Assembly (NCBI GenBank): GCA_037439425.1
Contig: JBBIWA010000013.1
Span: forward strand, 34,297-98,296
DNA length: 64,000 nucleotides
Reading direction: 5' to 3'
Source: JBBIWA01 sp037439425
Lineage (GTDB): Bacteria > Acidobacteriota > Blastocatellia > RBC074
Shown here: one piece after another, positions 55,296 to 63,674 of the stretch
Layout of the letters: every line of letters begins with the position of its first letter
How positions within the stretch are numbered: position 1 is the stretch's first letter
Notes under the pieces: generated by a model
The model's input: the letters and a program-made list of their open reading frames with translations, nothing else
The model's database searches: none
Told to the model about the DNA's origin: nothing
Position numbers and translations under genes: made by a program

Positions 55296-55961
55296 ATGAT
55301 TCAGTTGAGAAATGTCGAGAAATACTACCAGGTCGGGCAGAGCAGGACCTGGGTCCTGCGCCGGATCAACCTGGACATCAGAGAGGGAGAGTTTGTCACG
55401 ATCATGGGGCCATCCGGCGCCGGCAAGTCAACGCTCTTAGCCATCATCGGGATGCTCGATGGTGCCTGGCAGGGCGAGTATGATTTTCTCGATCATGCAG
55501 TCCACAAGTTGAACACCAAACGGCGCAACGAGCTGCACAAGCAATACATCGGATTCGTCTTTCAGCAGTATCACCTGCTCGATCACCTGACCGTATCTGA
55601 GAATCTGGATCTGCCGCTGTCCTACCGGGATGTCAAACGAGCTGAGCGAGAAGCTATCGTCGCCGACACGCTCGATCGGTTTCAGATTGTCGGGAAGAAA
55701 GACCTCTACCCGACCCAGCTCTCAGGCGGCCAGCAGCAGCTTGTGGCTGTGGCCCGAGCCATCATCGGAAAACCGAAGTTGATTTTGGCCGATGAACCAA
55801 CCGGCAGTCTGCATTCGAGCCAGGGGAAGATGATCATGGACCTGCTCAAGCAACTGAATGAAGAAGGAACGACGATCATCCAGGTCACTCATAACGAGAA
55901 TTGGGCCGCCTATGGCCAGAGGATTATCAAGCTCTTCGATGGCTGGATTGTGAATGATTAG
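55296..55961 (+). CDS. Second MacB/LolD-type ABC ATP-binding protein
   Basis: A 221-residue ABC ATPase with Walker A GPSGAGKST, Q-loop FQQYHLLDHLTV, signature LSGGQQQLVAVARAI, Walker B LILADEPTGSLHSSQG and H-loop THNENWA. In the signature QQQL replaces the usual QQQR, and SLHS replaces the common NLDS D-loop, so catalysis may be asymmetric with its neighbour. The ATG at 55296 follows AGGGGAG; an upstream in-frame start at 55212 is not supported. The stop codon abuts the remnant permease. Confidence 0.9.
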   Translation: MIQLRNVEKYYQVGQSRTWVLRRINLDIREGEFVTIMGPSGAGKSTLLAIIGMLDGAWQGEYDFLDHAVHKLNTKRRNELHKQYIGFVFQQYHLLDHLTVSENLDLPLSYRDVKRAEREAIVADTLDRFQIVGKKDLYPTQLSGGQQQLVAVARAIIGKPKLILADEPTGSLHSSQGKMIMDLLKQLNEEGTTIIQVTHNENWAAYGQRIIKLFDGWIVND

Positions 55962-55972
55962 TCCGCCTCTCA

Positions 55973-56599
55973 ATGAGTCAAGGGTTCAATATCCGGAACT
56001 CGGTTCTGGACAAGGAACCCGGCTTTGTCGTCTATCAACCTTACTGGCAGCATCAGCTGTTAGCTATGTCACTGGTCGTCCGCACGGCTGCCGACCCGCG
56101 CTCGATAGCCGCTGTGATGCGGCAGGAAATCCGCCAGTTAGAACCGGAGATGCCTCTCCCGGAGATGAGAACGATGCAGCAGGTGGTCTCCGAATCGGTC
56201 TCCCGGCGGCGTTTTCAGATGCATCTGCTCTTGATCTTTGCCGGCGTGGCGCTGGTGCTGGCGGCAGTCGGGATTTATGGTGTGATCTCCTACGCGGTCA
56301 GCCAGCGCACCCATGAAATTGGCATACGGATGGCGCTTGGAGCTGAACGCCGCGATGTGGTGAAGCTGGTTGTAGGTCAAGGAATGATCCTCGCCTTGGT
56401 GGGTGTGACTCTTGGTGTGGGAGCAGCTTTCGCACTGACCCGGTTGATGTCGAGCTTGCTGTTCGGAGTGGGCGCGACCGATCCTGTAACGTTTGTGATC
56501 GCCTCGCTGCTGCTCGTTGGCGTGGCGTTCGTGGCGTGTTACCTGCCGGCGCGCCAGGCAGCAAAGGTCGATCCGATGGTGGCGCTGCGGTATGAATAA
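55973..56599 (+). pseudogene. Truncated MacB/FtsX-like (ADOP) permease, C-terminal quarter
   Basis: Encodes 208 residues matching the last quarter of the ADOP permeases at 57776 and 61101 (LVVRTAADPRSIAAVMRQEI ... ALVLAAVGIYGVISYAVSQRTHEIGIRMALGAERRDVV ... LPARQAAKVDPMVALRYE), with three membrane helices. Full-length homologues are about 800 residues. The permease-like frame can be read upstream of the ATG (LVRLS) to within a few bases of the ABC stop codon, as if a deletion joined the two genes. Either a remnant or a shortened protein; a remnant is more likely. Confidence 0.75.
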
Positions 56600-56623
56600 G
56601 TTGGTAGAGGCCGTGAAGTCATT

Positions 56624-56983
56624 TTAAGGAAAAGGAACCATGTGAGACTTCAAGATCGTGCGATCTCGTGTCAGTAACGGAATGCCCTCCACGACACTGG
56701 TGGCCGTGATGATCTCATCGGCGGGATCGGAAGAAAAATCCAGGCGCGTGCTCTGCCGGGCAATCTCCACGCTGATCGGAATGATCGTCAACTGGCGCAA
56801 GCAGGCCCGGAATTCAGGGCTCTCCATATACAGAACCAGGCGACCCAGTTGGATCAGTTTCGCTAACTCCCAGAGCACAATGTCAGAGATGGCCAAGGGC
56901 TCGCTCCGAACCAAGCGCCTTTCCCGCGGCCGCAAGTCATCGATCAGCACGGCCACCAGCATGTGGGTGTCAAGATTCAGCAC
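56624..56983 (-). CDS. VapC-like PIN-domain toxin
   Basis: A 119-residue PIN-domain ribonuclease, the toxin of a VapBC type II pair. The acidic active-site residues are visible: Asp5 (LNLDTHMLV), Glu39 (ISDIVLWELAKL), Asp88-Glu89 (DPADEIITATS) and Asp106 (LLTRDRTIL). Its start overlaps the end of the antitoxin gene by 14 bases. Targets of such toxins are usually tRNA or rRNA. The pair lies between the truncated pump operon and the ADOP genes. Confidence 0.88.
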   Translation of the reverse strand: MLNLDTHMLVAVLIDDLRPRERRLVRSEPLAISDIVLWELAKLIQLGRLVLYMESPEFRACLRQLTIIPISVEIARQSTRLDFSSDPADEIITATSVVEGIPLLTRDRTILKSHMVPFP

Positions 56984-57203
56984 GCCACGTTACACCGGTG
57001 GAGAAGATGTCGCCCTTGACTTTGATCTTCCCTTTCATCGAGCCAATCAACGACTCGTTGTTCACCGTCGCATAGGGAATGACCCGCGCCACCGGGCGCC
57101 CGGATTCCGTCAGGATGATCCCTTGTGGATCAAGATCGTTCAACGCTTCCAAACAGCGCGCTTTGAATTTGCTGACGCTCATTGTTTTCGGTTTGGCTTT
57201 CAT
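56970..57203 (-). CDS. Phd/VapB-like antitoxin
   Basis: A 77-residue antitoxin. MKAKPKTMSVSKFKARCLEA carries the S-V-S-x-F-K-A-x-C/L motif of the Phd/YefM fold, which folds as a DNA-binding dimer; ILTESGRPVARVIPY is the second family signature; the tail (LIGSMKGKIKVKGDIFSTG) would wrap the toxin. Possible starts at 57212, 57203 and 57182; I prefer 57203 from family alignment. No clear ribosome site. It overlaps the toxin gene by 14 bases, and the pair is likely self-repressed. Confidence 0.85.
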   Translation of the reverse strand: MKAKPKTMSVSKFKARCLEALNDLDPQGIILTESGRPVARVIPYATVNNESLIGSMKGKIKVKGDIFSTGVTWRAES

Positions 57204-57330
57204 ACAGCACATAGGATAAGCCACAACCGGCGATTTGGCTAGAGAGTTCGACCATTTGAGATGAACCAAGAATGAAGGGTCGCGTTCATCGCTTGGCATT
57301 CCGGGTTCATCGTTCAAGAGAGGTGAAACG

Positions 57331-57735
57331 ATGGAGACTGTTAAGCGAAAGTGCTCAGCCATTTTGGCTATCCCAGTGTTGGTGGTGCTCGCAGCAGCTT
57401 CTTGCGAAGGATTCGGAACCCAATCCTTGGCCGCGATCAGAGCCCAGCAACAGCCCAGCGCGAGAGACGTGGCAGACGTGTGGCTGATCGTCAACCAGAG
57501 CAGGCGAGCGCTCGAGATTCCCACGGAGCGCAACATCAAGCTCAATGGTGCCGGTAAACTGGAATTTGAGCAAGGCGGCCGACGCATCAAGCTCCCTCCA
57601 GGTCTTGCTGTCCTAGTCAATGGCGAGCCCGTTGTTGGGGAACGCTTGGTGCGCGAAGGGGAGACGGTTCGCATTGTCAACGAGGACGGCGAGACCAGTT
57701 GGGAGCTGTGTCCCGCTCCCATCCGGACTCATTGA
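57331..57735 (+). CDS. Small exported protein, unknown function
   Basis: A 134-residue protein with an N-terminal signal (about 1-24, AILAIPVLVVLAAASC), perhaps a lipoprotein since a Cys follows the hydrophobic core, although the lipobox is weak. The mature part has RALEIPTERNIKLNGAGKLEFEQGGRRIKLPPGLAVLVNGEPV and a short beta pattern. GAGAGGTGAAACG precedes the ATG, a clear ribosome site. It is 40 bases upstream of the first intact ADOP gene. I do not recognise it. Confidence 0.65.
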   Translation: METVKRKCSAILAIPVLVVLAAASCEGFGTQSLAAIRAQQQPSARDVADVWLIVNQSRRALEIPTERNIKLNGAGKLEFEQGGRRIKLPPGLAVLVNGEPVVGERLVREGETVRIVNEDGETSWELCPAPIRTH

Positions 57736-57775
57736 GAAAACGAATGAGCCAGTTTTGCAAACAATAAGAGGACTT

Positions 57776-60193
57776 ATGCCAACACTCGTCCAAGACCTAC
57801 GCTATGGCTTTCGGATGTTGATCAAGAGCCCCGGCTTCACCGCCGTGGCGGTGCTGACATTGGCGTTGGGCATCGGCGCGAACACTGCCATTTTCAGCGT
57901 CGTCAACGGCGTGCTCTTGCGCCCGCTGCCCTTTCGGGAACCGGAAAAATTGCTCTCCGTGCAGCAGACGCAACCGGCCCGGGGGAACATTGAGGTCGGG
58001 TTCACCCAGGCTGGTTTTATCGACTACCGCGACCAGCAGCAGGTGTTTGAAACCATCGCCGCGTACAGTGACTGGAACTTCAACTTGACGGGCGGCGATC
58101 AGGCCGAGCGGCTGACGGGCGCGCAGGTCTCGGCGGACTTCTTCCGCGTTCTGGGCCGCCCGGCCAAGTTGGGCCGCGTCTTGCGCCCCGGCGAAGACGT
58201 GGCCGGGAACAACCACGTCATTGTCATCAGCCATGGTCTGTGGCAGCGGCGGTTCAATAGCGATCCAAACGTCATCGGGCAAACCGTCGCAATTGACGGA
58301 CGGACGATGGTCATCATCGGCGTCATGCCGGACGACTTTCGGTTTCCCGGACGGCGAACCGAGCTGTGGGTTCCGATGGACATGAAGCCGTCCGACCCGG
58401 AACGCACCGAGAGCTTTTATCAGGCGGTGGCGCGCCTCAAGCCGGGTCTGACGCTGGCGCAGGCCCAGGCGCACATGGACCGCCTCGCCCGTGCTCTCGA
58501 AGAAAAGAACCCCGACGACTACCGGGGCCGGGCGATTCGCCTTCTGCCGCTCACCCAACAAGTCATCGGCGACACCGGCACGCCGCTGCTGATTCTGCTC
58601 GGCGCGGTCGGGTTTGTGTTGCTGATTGCGTGCGCCAACGTCGCCAACCTGCAACTGGCCCGCGCCTCGGCCCGCGAAAAAGAAGTCGCTGTCCGCCTGG
58701 CGCTGGGGGCCAATCGCGGTCGGCTGGTCCGGCAATTGTTGACCGAGAGTCTGCTGTTGGCTTTCATTGGCGGCGGGCTGGGATTGCTCTTGGCGCTCTG
58801 GGGGGTGGACGTTCTTCTGGCCATCAGCCCCGACGGCATCCCGCGTCTGGACGAAGTCGCCGTCAATGGACCGGTGCTTGGGTCCATGCTGGGCCTGACG
58901 CTGCTGACCGGAGTGCTGTTCGGGCTGGCGCCGGCGCTTCAGGCGTCTCGGCCCGATCTGAGCTCGACGCTCAAGCAAGGGACAGGAGCGGGCGGCGGCG
59001 CGCGGCATCGTTTGAGGAAGCTGCTGGTGGTCAGCGAGGTGGCTCTGGCGCTGGTGCTGCTCATTGGGGCTGGATTGCTGGTGAGAAGCTTTCTCGGGCT
59101 GCGGGCCGTCAACCCTGGCTTCGATCCGGAGAAGGTGCTGACCCTGCCCATCTGGCTTTCGCCGCTCCGATACGAGGACGGACGGCAACAGGCGCGGTAC
59201 GCCGAACAAGCGCTTGAGCGCATCCGGGCGGTCCCTGGCGTCGAGGCCGCCGCCGCCGCTGCCTTTCTCCCCTTCGGCGGAGCCAACGTGAACGCTACCA
59301 TCGCGCCGGAAGGCGCTCAAACGGTCGAGCCGGGGCAACTCCCGGTCGCCGCCGTGAATTTGATCAGCCGCGACTACTTCCGCTCGATGGGCATCCCCTT
59401 GCTCGCCGGCCGTGATTTCGATGAGCGGGACCAAGCGCACTCGCTCCGTGTCGCCATCGTCAACCAGGCGCTGGCCAAACGCGTGTGGCCCAACGGCGAC
59501 GCCGTCGGCCAGCGAGTGCAGTTTGGAGGGACAACAGCCAATGCGCCCTGGTTCTCGATCATCGGCGTGGTGGGCGACGTGTACGACACCAGTCTACGGG
59601 CTGCGCCTGGGCCGCAGTTTTACCTGCTGCACGCGCAGTCGCCGTTTGCCGTGCCGCTGATCAGTTTCGTCGTGCGCGCGGCAGGCGATCCGGCCAGACT
59701 CATCGCCGCCGTGCGCCACCAGCTTCTGGCCATCGATAAAGACCAGCCCGTCTTCGATATTAAAACGATGAGCGCGCGTCTGGCCGAGTCGGTGGCGACC
59801 CAGCGGTTTCAGTTGATCGTGTTGGGCGTGTTTGCTGTGATGGCGCTGGTGCTGGCCGCCGTCGGCATCTACGGGGTGATGTCCTCCTCGGTCGCCGAGC
59901 GCCGGCGCGAAATCGGTATCCGCCTGGCGCTCGGCGCACAGCCCGCCAGCGTGCTCCGTCTGGTGCTGGGTCAAGGGTTGATGCTGGCCCTGGCGGGCGT
60001 GGGATTAGGACTGGGGGCCGCCGTCGCCCTGACACGATTCATGGAGAGCCTGCTGTTCGAGGTCCGCGCGACCGATCCCGCAACCTTTGCCGTCATCGCT
60101 TCGCTACTCACCTTCGTGGCGCTGTTGGCCTGTTACGTTCCGGCGCGGCGGGCGACGCGCGTCGATCCAATGGTGGCGCTCAGGTACGAGTAA
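57776..60193 (+). CDS. ADOP-family MacB/FtsX-like permease, copy 1
   Basis: An 805-residue inner-membrane protein of the acidobacterial duplicated orphan permease type. The start is LVQDLRYGFRMLIKSPGFTA, then a first membrane helix (LTLALGIGANTAIFSVVNGV), a periplasmic domain, three helices with the FtsX signature (about 270-420, ARASAREKEVAVRLALGANRGRLVRQLLTESLLL), and the same layout again in the second half (REIGIRLALGAQPASVLRLVLGQG), ending RRATRVDPMVALRYE. No ATPase is fused or adjacent, hence orphan. AAGAGGA precedes the ATG at 57776. Its role is unknown; relatives act in export or signalling. Confidence 0.92.
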   Translation: MPTLVQDLRYGFRMLIKSPGFTAVAVLTLALGIGANTAIFSVVNGVLLRPLPFREPEKLLSVQQTQPARGNIEVGFTQAGFIDYRDQQQVFETIAAYSDWNFNLTGGDQAERLTGAQVSADFFRVLGRPAKLGRVLRPGEDVAGNNHVIVISHGLWQRRFNSDPNVIGQTVAIDGRTMVIIGVMPDDFRFPGRRTELWVPMDMKPSDPERTESFYQAVARLKPGLTLAQAQAHMDRLARALEEKNPDDYRGRAIRLLPLTQQVIGDTGTPLLILLGAVGFVLLIACANVANLQLARASAREKEVAVRLALGANRGRLVRQLLTESLLLAFIGGGLGLLLALWGVDVLLAISPDGIPRLDEVAVNGPVLGSMLGLTLLTGVLFGLAPALQASRPDLSSTLKQGTGAGGGARHRLRKLLVVSEVALALVLLIGAGLLVRSFLGLRAVNPGFDPEKVLTLPIWLSPLRYEDGRQQARYAEQALERIRAVPGVEAAAAAAFLPFGGANVNATIAPEGAQTVEPGQLPVAAVNLISRDYFRSMGIPLLAGRDFDERDQAHSLRVAIVNQALAKRVWPNGDAVGQRVQFGGTTANAPWFSIIGVVGDVYDTSLRAAPGPQFYLLHAQSPFAVPLISFVVRAAGDPARLIAAVRHQLLAIDKDQPVFDIKTMSARLAESVATQRFQLIVLGVFAVMALVLAAVGIYGVMSSSVAERRREIGIRLALGAQPASVLRLVLGQGLMLALAGVGLGLGAAVALTRFMESLLFEVRATDPATFAVIASLLTFVALLACYVPARRATRVDPMVALRYE

Positions 60194-60194
60194 T

Positions 60195-60290
60195 TTTGGA
60201 TTTTAGATTTTGGATTTTGGATTCACGGGTGATTGGGTCATCGCCCCTGCTCAATCCAAAATCGGCAATCCAAAATCCAAAATCAAAAGG
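60195..60290. repeat. Low-complexity inverted repeat after ADOP copy 1
   Basis: A run of TTTTGGATTTTAGATTTTGG units faces the inverse ATCCAAAATCGGCAATCCAA units, able to form a hairpin. A shorter version follows ADOP copy 2 (63572-63650). Confidence 0.75.
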
Positions 60291-60294
60291 GGGA

Positions 60295-60951
60295 CTATGG
60301 TTGAGATTGTAGCCACTCGTCGAAGGCCAGAAGAGCTTGCAGCTCGCCTTCTTCGCGGAGACGGGTGAGGAAATCAGTCAAAACGTGGCTCGTCAGTAGC
60401 GGCAGGGCTTGACTCTGTGGGACGGTGAGGTACTGGCCTTGCTGAAGCAGGTAGATGGTCAGTTCATGTCCATCGTAGCGCCAGATTTCAGGCACACCCA
60501 GCGCGGCGTAAATAGGGAGCTTAGAAGACGAATCGTGATGCACGTCAATTTCTACAGCAATGTCGGGCGGCGGGTCCACCTCGAAATCAAGTTGTATCCG
60601 CTTGCCCAGCAGGTCAGCGGTTTGCACATAGAAGCAGGCGTCCGGCTCCAGTCCCTTGCCTTGTTTCGCCTTCTTCATCGTCGAACCACCAAAGGAGAGA
60701 ATGTTAATGCGTCGCCTGAGACTGAGGACGGTCAAGAGTTTCTCCAAGAAGCGAGCATATTTTTCGTGTTCGGTCCCAAGAGTCATAACGGTCAACCTTC
60801 CATGGTCATAGCTGATGCGCAGTCCGCTCGATTCGCCCACTTGTTCGAGCAGCTCTTCATACTCTTGCCAACTGACCCCGTGAAAGGTCACCACCGTGTC
60901 GGCAGGCAACTGAGTGACGATGTCGTAGTAACTGGCGGTCTGTGTGGTCAT
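60295..60951 (-). CDS. Uma2-family (DUF820) putative nuclease, copy 1
   Basis: A 218-residue protein of the Uma2/DUF820 family, which has a restriction-endonuclease-like PD-(D/E)xK fold. The catalytic-like residues are in EPDACFYV (about 104-111) and PPDIAVEIDVHHDSS (about 129-143); the end is LTDFLTRLREEGELQALLAFDEWLQS. Biological role unproven in the family. The ATG at 60951 is preferred; an in-frame TTG at 60960 is also possible. It faces the ADOP genes and is more than 98 percent identical by eye to the copy at 63675. Confidence 0.88.
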   Translation of the reverse strand: MTTQTASYYDIVTQLPADTVVTFHGVSWQEYEELLEQVGESSGLRISYDHGRLTVMTLGTEHEKYARFLEKLLTVLSLRRRINILSFGGSTMKKAKQGKGLEPDACFYVQTADLLGKRIQLDFEVDPPPDIAVEIDVHHDSSSKLPIYAALGVPEIWRYDGHELTIYLLQQGQYLTVPQSQALPLLTSHVLTDFLTRLREEGELQALLAFDEWLQSQP

Positions 60952-61045
60952 AGGCACCAACCATCTTGGCCTGATCTAGGAGTTTTGATTGTATCTGAGC
61001 TCAGCCGACGTGGCAATGACGATCAGATTCTGGGTCACCGGTCAT

Positions 61046-61079
61046 TGGTTATTGGTTATTTGCCAATAACAAATAACAA
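61046..61079. repeat. AT-rich inverted repeat upstream of ADOP copy 2
   Basis: TTGGTTATTGGTTATTTG followed closely by the inverse CCAATAACAAATAAC. It lies between the Uma2 gene and ADOP copy 2. Confidence 0.65.
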
Positions 61080-61100
61080 GTGGCAAAGGACAAAAAAACT

Positions 61101-63572
61101 ATGGACACATTCTGGCAAGACCTGCGCTATGGAATGCGGATGTTGATGAAGCACCCGGGCTTCACGGCGGTGGCCGTCGTGACGCTAGCGCTTGGCATCG
61201 GCGCGAACACGGCCATTTTCAGCGTGGTCAACGCGGTGCTGCTGCGCCCGCTGCCCTATGCAGAGCCGGATCGGTTGATGAAGGTTGTGCAACGCAACAC
61301 CGCTCCTGGCAAATCTTCGATGTCAGCACTCTGGGCCTATCGGCGATTTGAGGTGCTGCGTGATCATAGTCAAAGCCTGGCTGGCGTGGCTGCTTATGCC
61401 GAGCGCGCTTACAATCTGACAGGTGTTGATGAGCCGGAGCGATTGCAGGTTGAATTCGTCTCCGCCACCTATTGTCAAACGCTCGTGATTCCCGCTGTTG
61501 TTGGACGAACCTTCACCGCACAAGAGGACAAGCCACACGCCTCGCCGCCCACCGCTCTCATCAGTCATGGACTTTGGCAGCGGCGGTTCGGTGCGGATCC
61601 GAAAATCATTGGCAGGACCATCGAACTGGACAAGCAGCCGTTGGCCGTTGTTGGAGTCTTGCCTGCCGGATTCAAAGGGCAGTCGGGAACAGTGGATGTA
61701 TGGTTGCCGATGGGCGCGGTCCCGGTATTGATGAGTCCCGTGATGCTGACCAATCCGCGGAGCTACTGGGTGCAGGTAATTGCGCGCCTCAAGCCTGGGG
61801 TGACGCTTGAGCAAGCGCAGACGGAGATGAACAGCCTCACTGAGCAGATCGAAAAACTCTATCCCGGTCCGACACAGAGCCGGCCTTCAGGCGCAGGCGA
61901 AGAGGTCATCACGCTCGTGCCCTTGAAAGAGGCGCAACTCAACCCTGTCTTTCGCCAGTCGTTTCTTTTGCTATTTGCTGTTGTGGGCATCGTGTTGCTG
62001 ATTGTCTGCACCAATATTGCCGGTCTTCTGCTGGCGCGCACGGCGGGGCGACAGAAAGAGTGTGCCGTGCGCCTGGCACTGGGGGCTAGCCGTTCCCGCC
62101 TCGTTCAACAACTCCTGACCGAAAGCGTACTGCTCAGCCTCAGTGGCGGCTCGCTCGGCATCCTGGTCGCTCTCTGGGGGATTGATCTGCTCAACGAATT
62201 CAAGCCAACCGATGCAGGACAATTCTGGACGAGCTACGCGCAGACGTTCCGCTTCTTCACGATTCGCCTGGACGGCTGGGTGCTGGCGTTCAACTTTCTG
62301 TTGGCGATGGTTACCGGGATTCTTTTCGGTCTGACACCGGCGTGGCAAGCGTCGCGGCCTGATCTTAATCGAGCTTTGAAAGACAGTGCCGGGAGCTTGA
62401 CGGCGGCCTGGCGCGGGATGGGGCACAGCGTGTGGAGGTTGCTTGTCATTAGCCAGATAGCGCTCGCACTGGTGCTGCTGGCCGGGGCTGGGCTGATGAT
62501 TCGCAGTCTGGTTAACTTGTTGGCGGTCGATCTCGGCTTTGATCCTACGAACGTTATAACTATGCAGGTTTATGCGCGCGACGCCACGCTGGAGTTTTAC
62601 CGGCAACTGCACGAGCGCGCGGCAGCTTTACCCGGCGTGGAATCCGTCAGCGTGGCAGGCACTGCGCCGCTATCAGGCTACAGCGCGATGAGCAGTCTCG
62701 AAGTCGAAGGGCGAGAAACCACCGCCGCGATTCACACGGTTTCGCCGGACTACTTCAGGACGCTGCGCATCCCGTTGCTTGGGGGCCGCGTCTTTACTGA
62801 GCAGGACCGCATAGGAGCCAAACGGGTCGCGATCCTCAATCGCACGGCGGCACACAGGTTCTTTCCGGGAGCAGATCCGGTTGGCAAGTTGATCAGAGTT
62901 CATCTGGCCGCAGACTATCCCAAGGCTGAGCCGCTGCTTGAGATTGTGGGCATTGTTGGAGATGTGAAGTATGGCCGGATCGAAGAAGTCAGCCGGCCAG
63001 AGATCTATCTGTCAGCCTGGCAGCCGGTTGCTCATCCGGCCACGTTGATTATCCGCGCCCGCGTGGACCCGACGACGCTGGTCTCTGCCGTGCGGCGTGA
63101 AGTCCGGTTGCTCGATCCGAACTTGCCACTTCACGGGATAGAAACGATGGCCGAGCGCGTGGCGGAAGTAACATCGAGGACTCGCTTCCTGGCGCTCATG
63201 CTCGGGTTGTTTGCCGGGCTGGCGCTGATTCTTTCGGCCATCGGCATTTATGGCGTGATAGCACATGCGGTGTCGGCGCGGGTGAAAGAGATCGGAATCC
63301 GCATGGCGCTGGGCGCCGAGTCGCGCGCTGTGCTGTGGCTGGTGCTGCAGAATGGGATCCGTCTGACGTTTGTTGGCTTGGCGCTTGGTCTGATCGCTTC
63401 GTTGGCCGCCACTCGTGTGCTGAGCAGCCAGCTTTACGGAGTGAGCGCAATTGATGCGACAACGTTTGTCATGATCGCTTTGTTGCTCTCGGTCGTGGCC
63501 CTAGTGGCGAGTTACCTGCCAGCCCGTCGGGCGACGCGCGTCGATCCAATGGTGGCGCTCAGGTACGAGTAA
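61101..63572 (+). CDS. ADOP-family MacB/FtsX-like permease, copy 2
   Basis: An 823-residue paralogue of copy 1 with the same order: FWQDLRYGMRMLMKHPGFTA, first helix (LALGIGANTAIFSVVNAV), periplasmic domain, FtsX helices (GRQKECAVRLALGASRSRLVQQLLTESVLL), second periplasmic domain, second FtsX unit (KEIGIRMALGAESRAVLWLVLQNG) and RRATRVDPMVALRYE. The body of the protein is clearly diverged from copy 1, but the last 56 bases of gene and spacer are identical. AAAGGA precedes the ATG at 61101; an upstream in-frame GTG at 61080 is less likely. Confidence 0.92.
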   Translation: MDTFWQDLRYGMRMLMKHPGFTAVAVVTLALGIGANTAIFSVVNAVLLRPLPYAEPDRLMKVVQRNTAPGKSSMSALWAYRRFEVLRDHSQSLAGVAAYAERAYNLTGVDEPERLQVEFVSATYCQTLVIPAVVGRTFTAQEDKPHASPPTALISHGLWQRRFGADPKIIGRTIELDKQPLAVVGVLPAGFKGQSGTVDVWLPMGAVPVLMSPVMLTNPRSYWVQVIARLKPGVTLEQAQTEMNSLTEQIEKLYPGPTQSRPSGAGEEVITLVPLKEAQLNPVFRQSFLLLFAVVGIVLLIVCTNIAGLLLARTAGRQKECAVRLALGASRSRLVQQLLTESVLLSLSGGSLGILVALWGIDLLNEFKPTDAGQFWTSYAQTFRFFTIRLDGWVLAFNFLLAMVTGILFGLTPAWQASRPDLNRALKDSAGSLTAAWRGMGHSVWRLLVISQIALALVLLAGAGLMIRSLVNLLAVDLGFDPTNVITMQVYARDATLEFYRQLHERAAALPGVESVSVAGTAPLSGYSAMSSLEVEGRETTAAIHTVSPDYFRTLRIPLLGGRVFTEQDRIGAKRVAILNRTAAHRFFPGADPVGKLIRVHLAADYPKAEPLLEIVGIVGDVKYGRIEEVSRPEIYLSAWQPVAHPATLIIRARVDPTTLVSAVRREVRLLDPNLPLHGIETMAERVAEVTSRTRFLALMLGLFAGLALILSAIGIYGVIAHAVSARVKEIGIRMALGAESRAVLWLVLQNGIRLTFVGLALGLIASLAATRVLSSQLYGVSAIDATTFVMIALLLSVVALVASYLPARRATRVDPMVALRYE

Positions 63573-63583
63573 TTTTGGATTTT
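63528..63583. repeat. 56-base exact repeat at ADOP 3' end
   Basis: Identical to 60149-60204, covering the final codons (RATRVDPMVALRYE), the stop and the start of the TTTTGG tract. It marks the likely boundary of a duplicated block. Confidence 0.85.
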
Positions 63584-63674
63584 CGATTTTGGATTCAGAC
63601 GCCAGTTGAGCGATGGACCCTCGCCAATCCTAAATCGGCAATCCAACCCCCGAAAGGGAAAGAGAGTGAGATGA

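Noticed and set aside
57797..59440. 547-codon open frame on the minus strand
   Set aside because: It is antisense to the ADOP permease gene, rich in Gln/Arg/His, with no ribosome site; a by-product of GC-rich codons.
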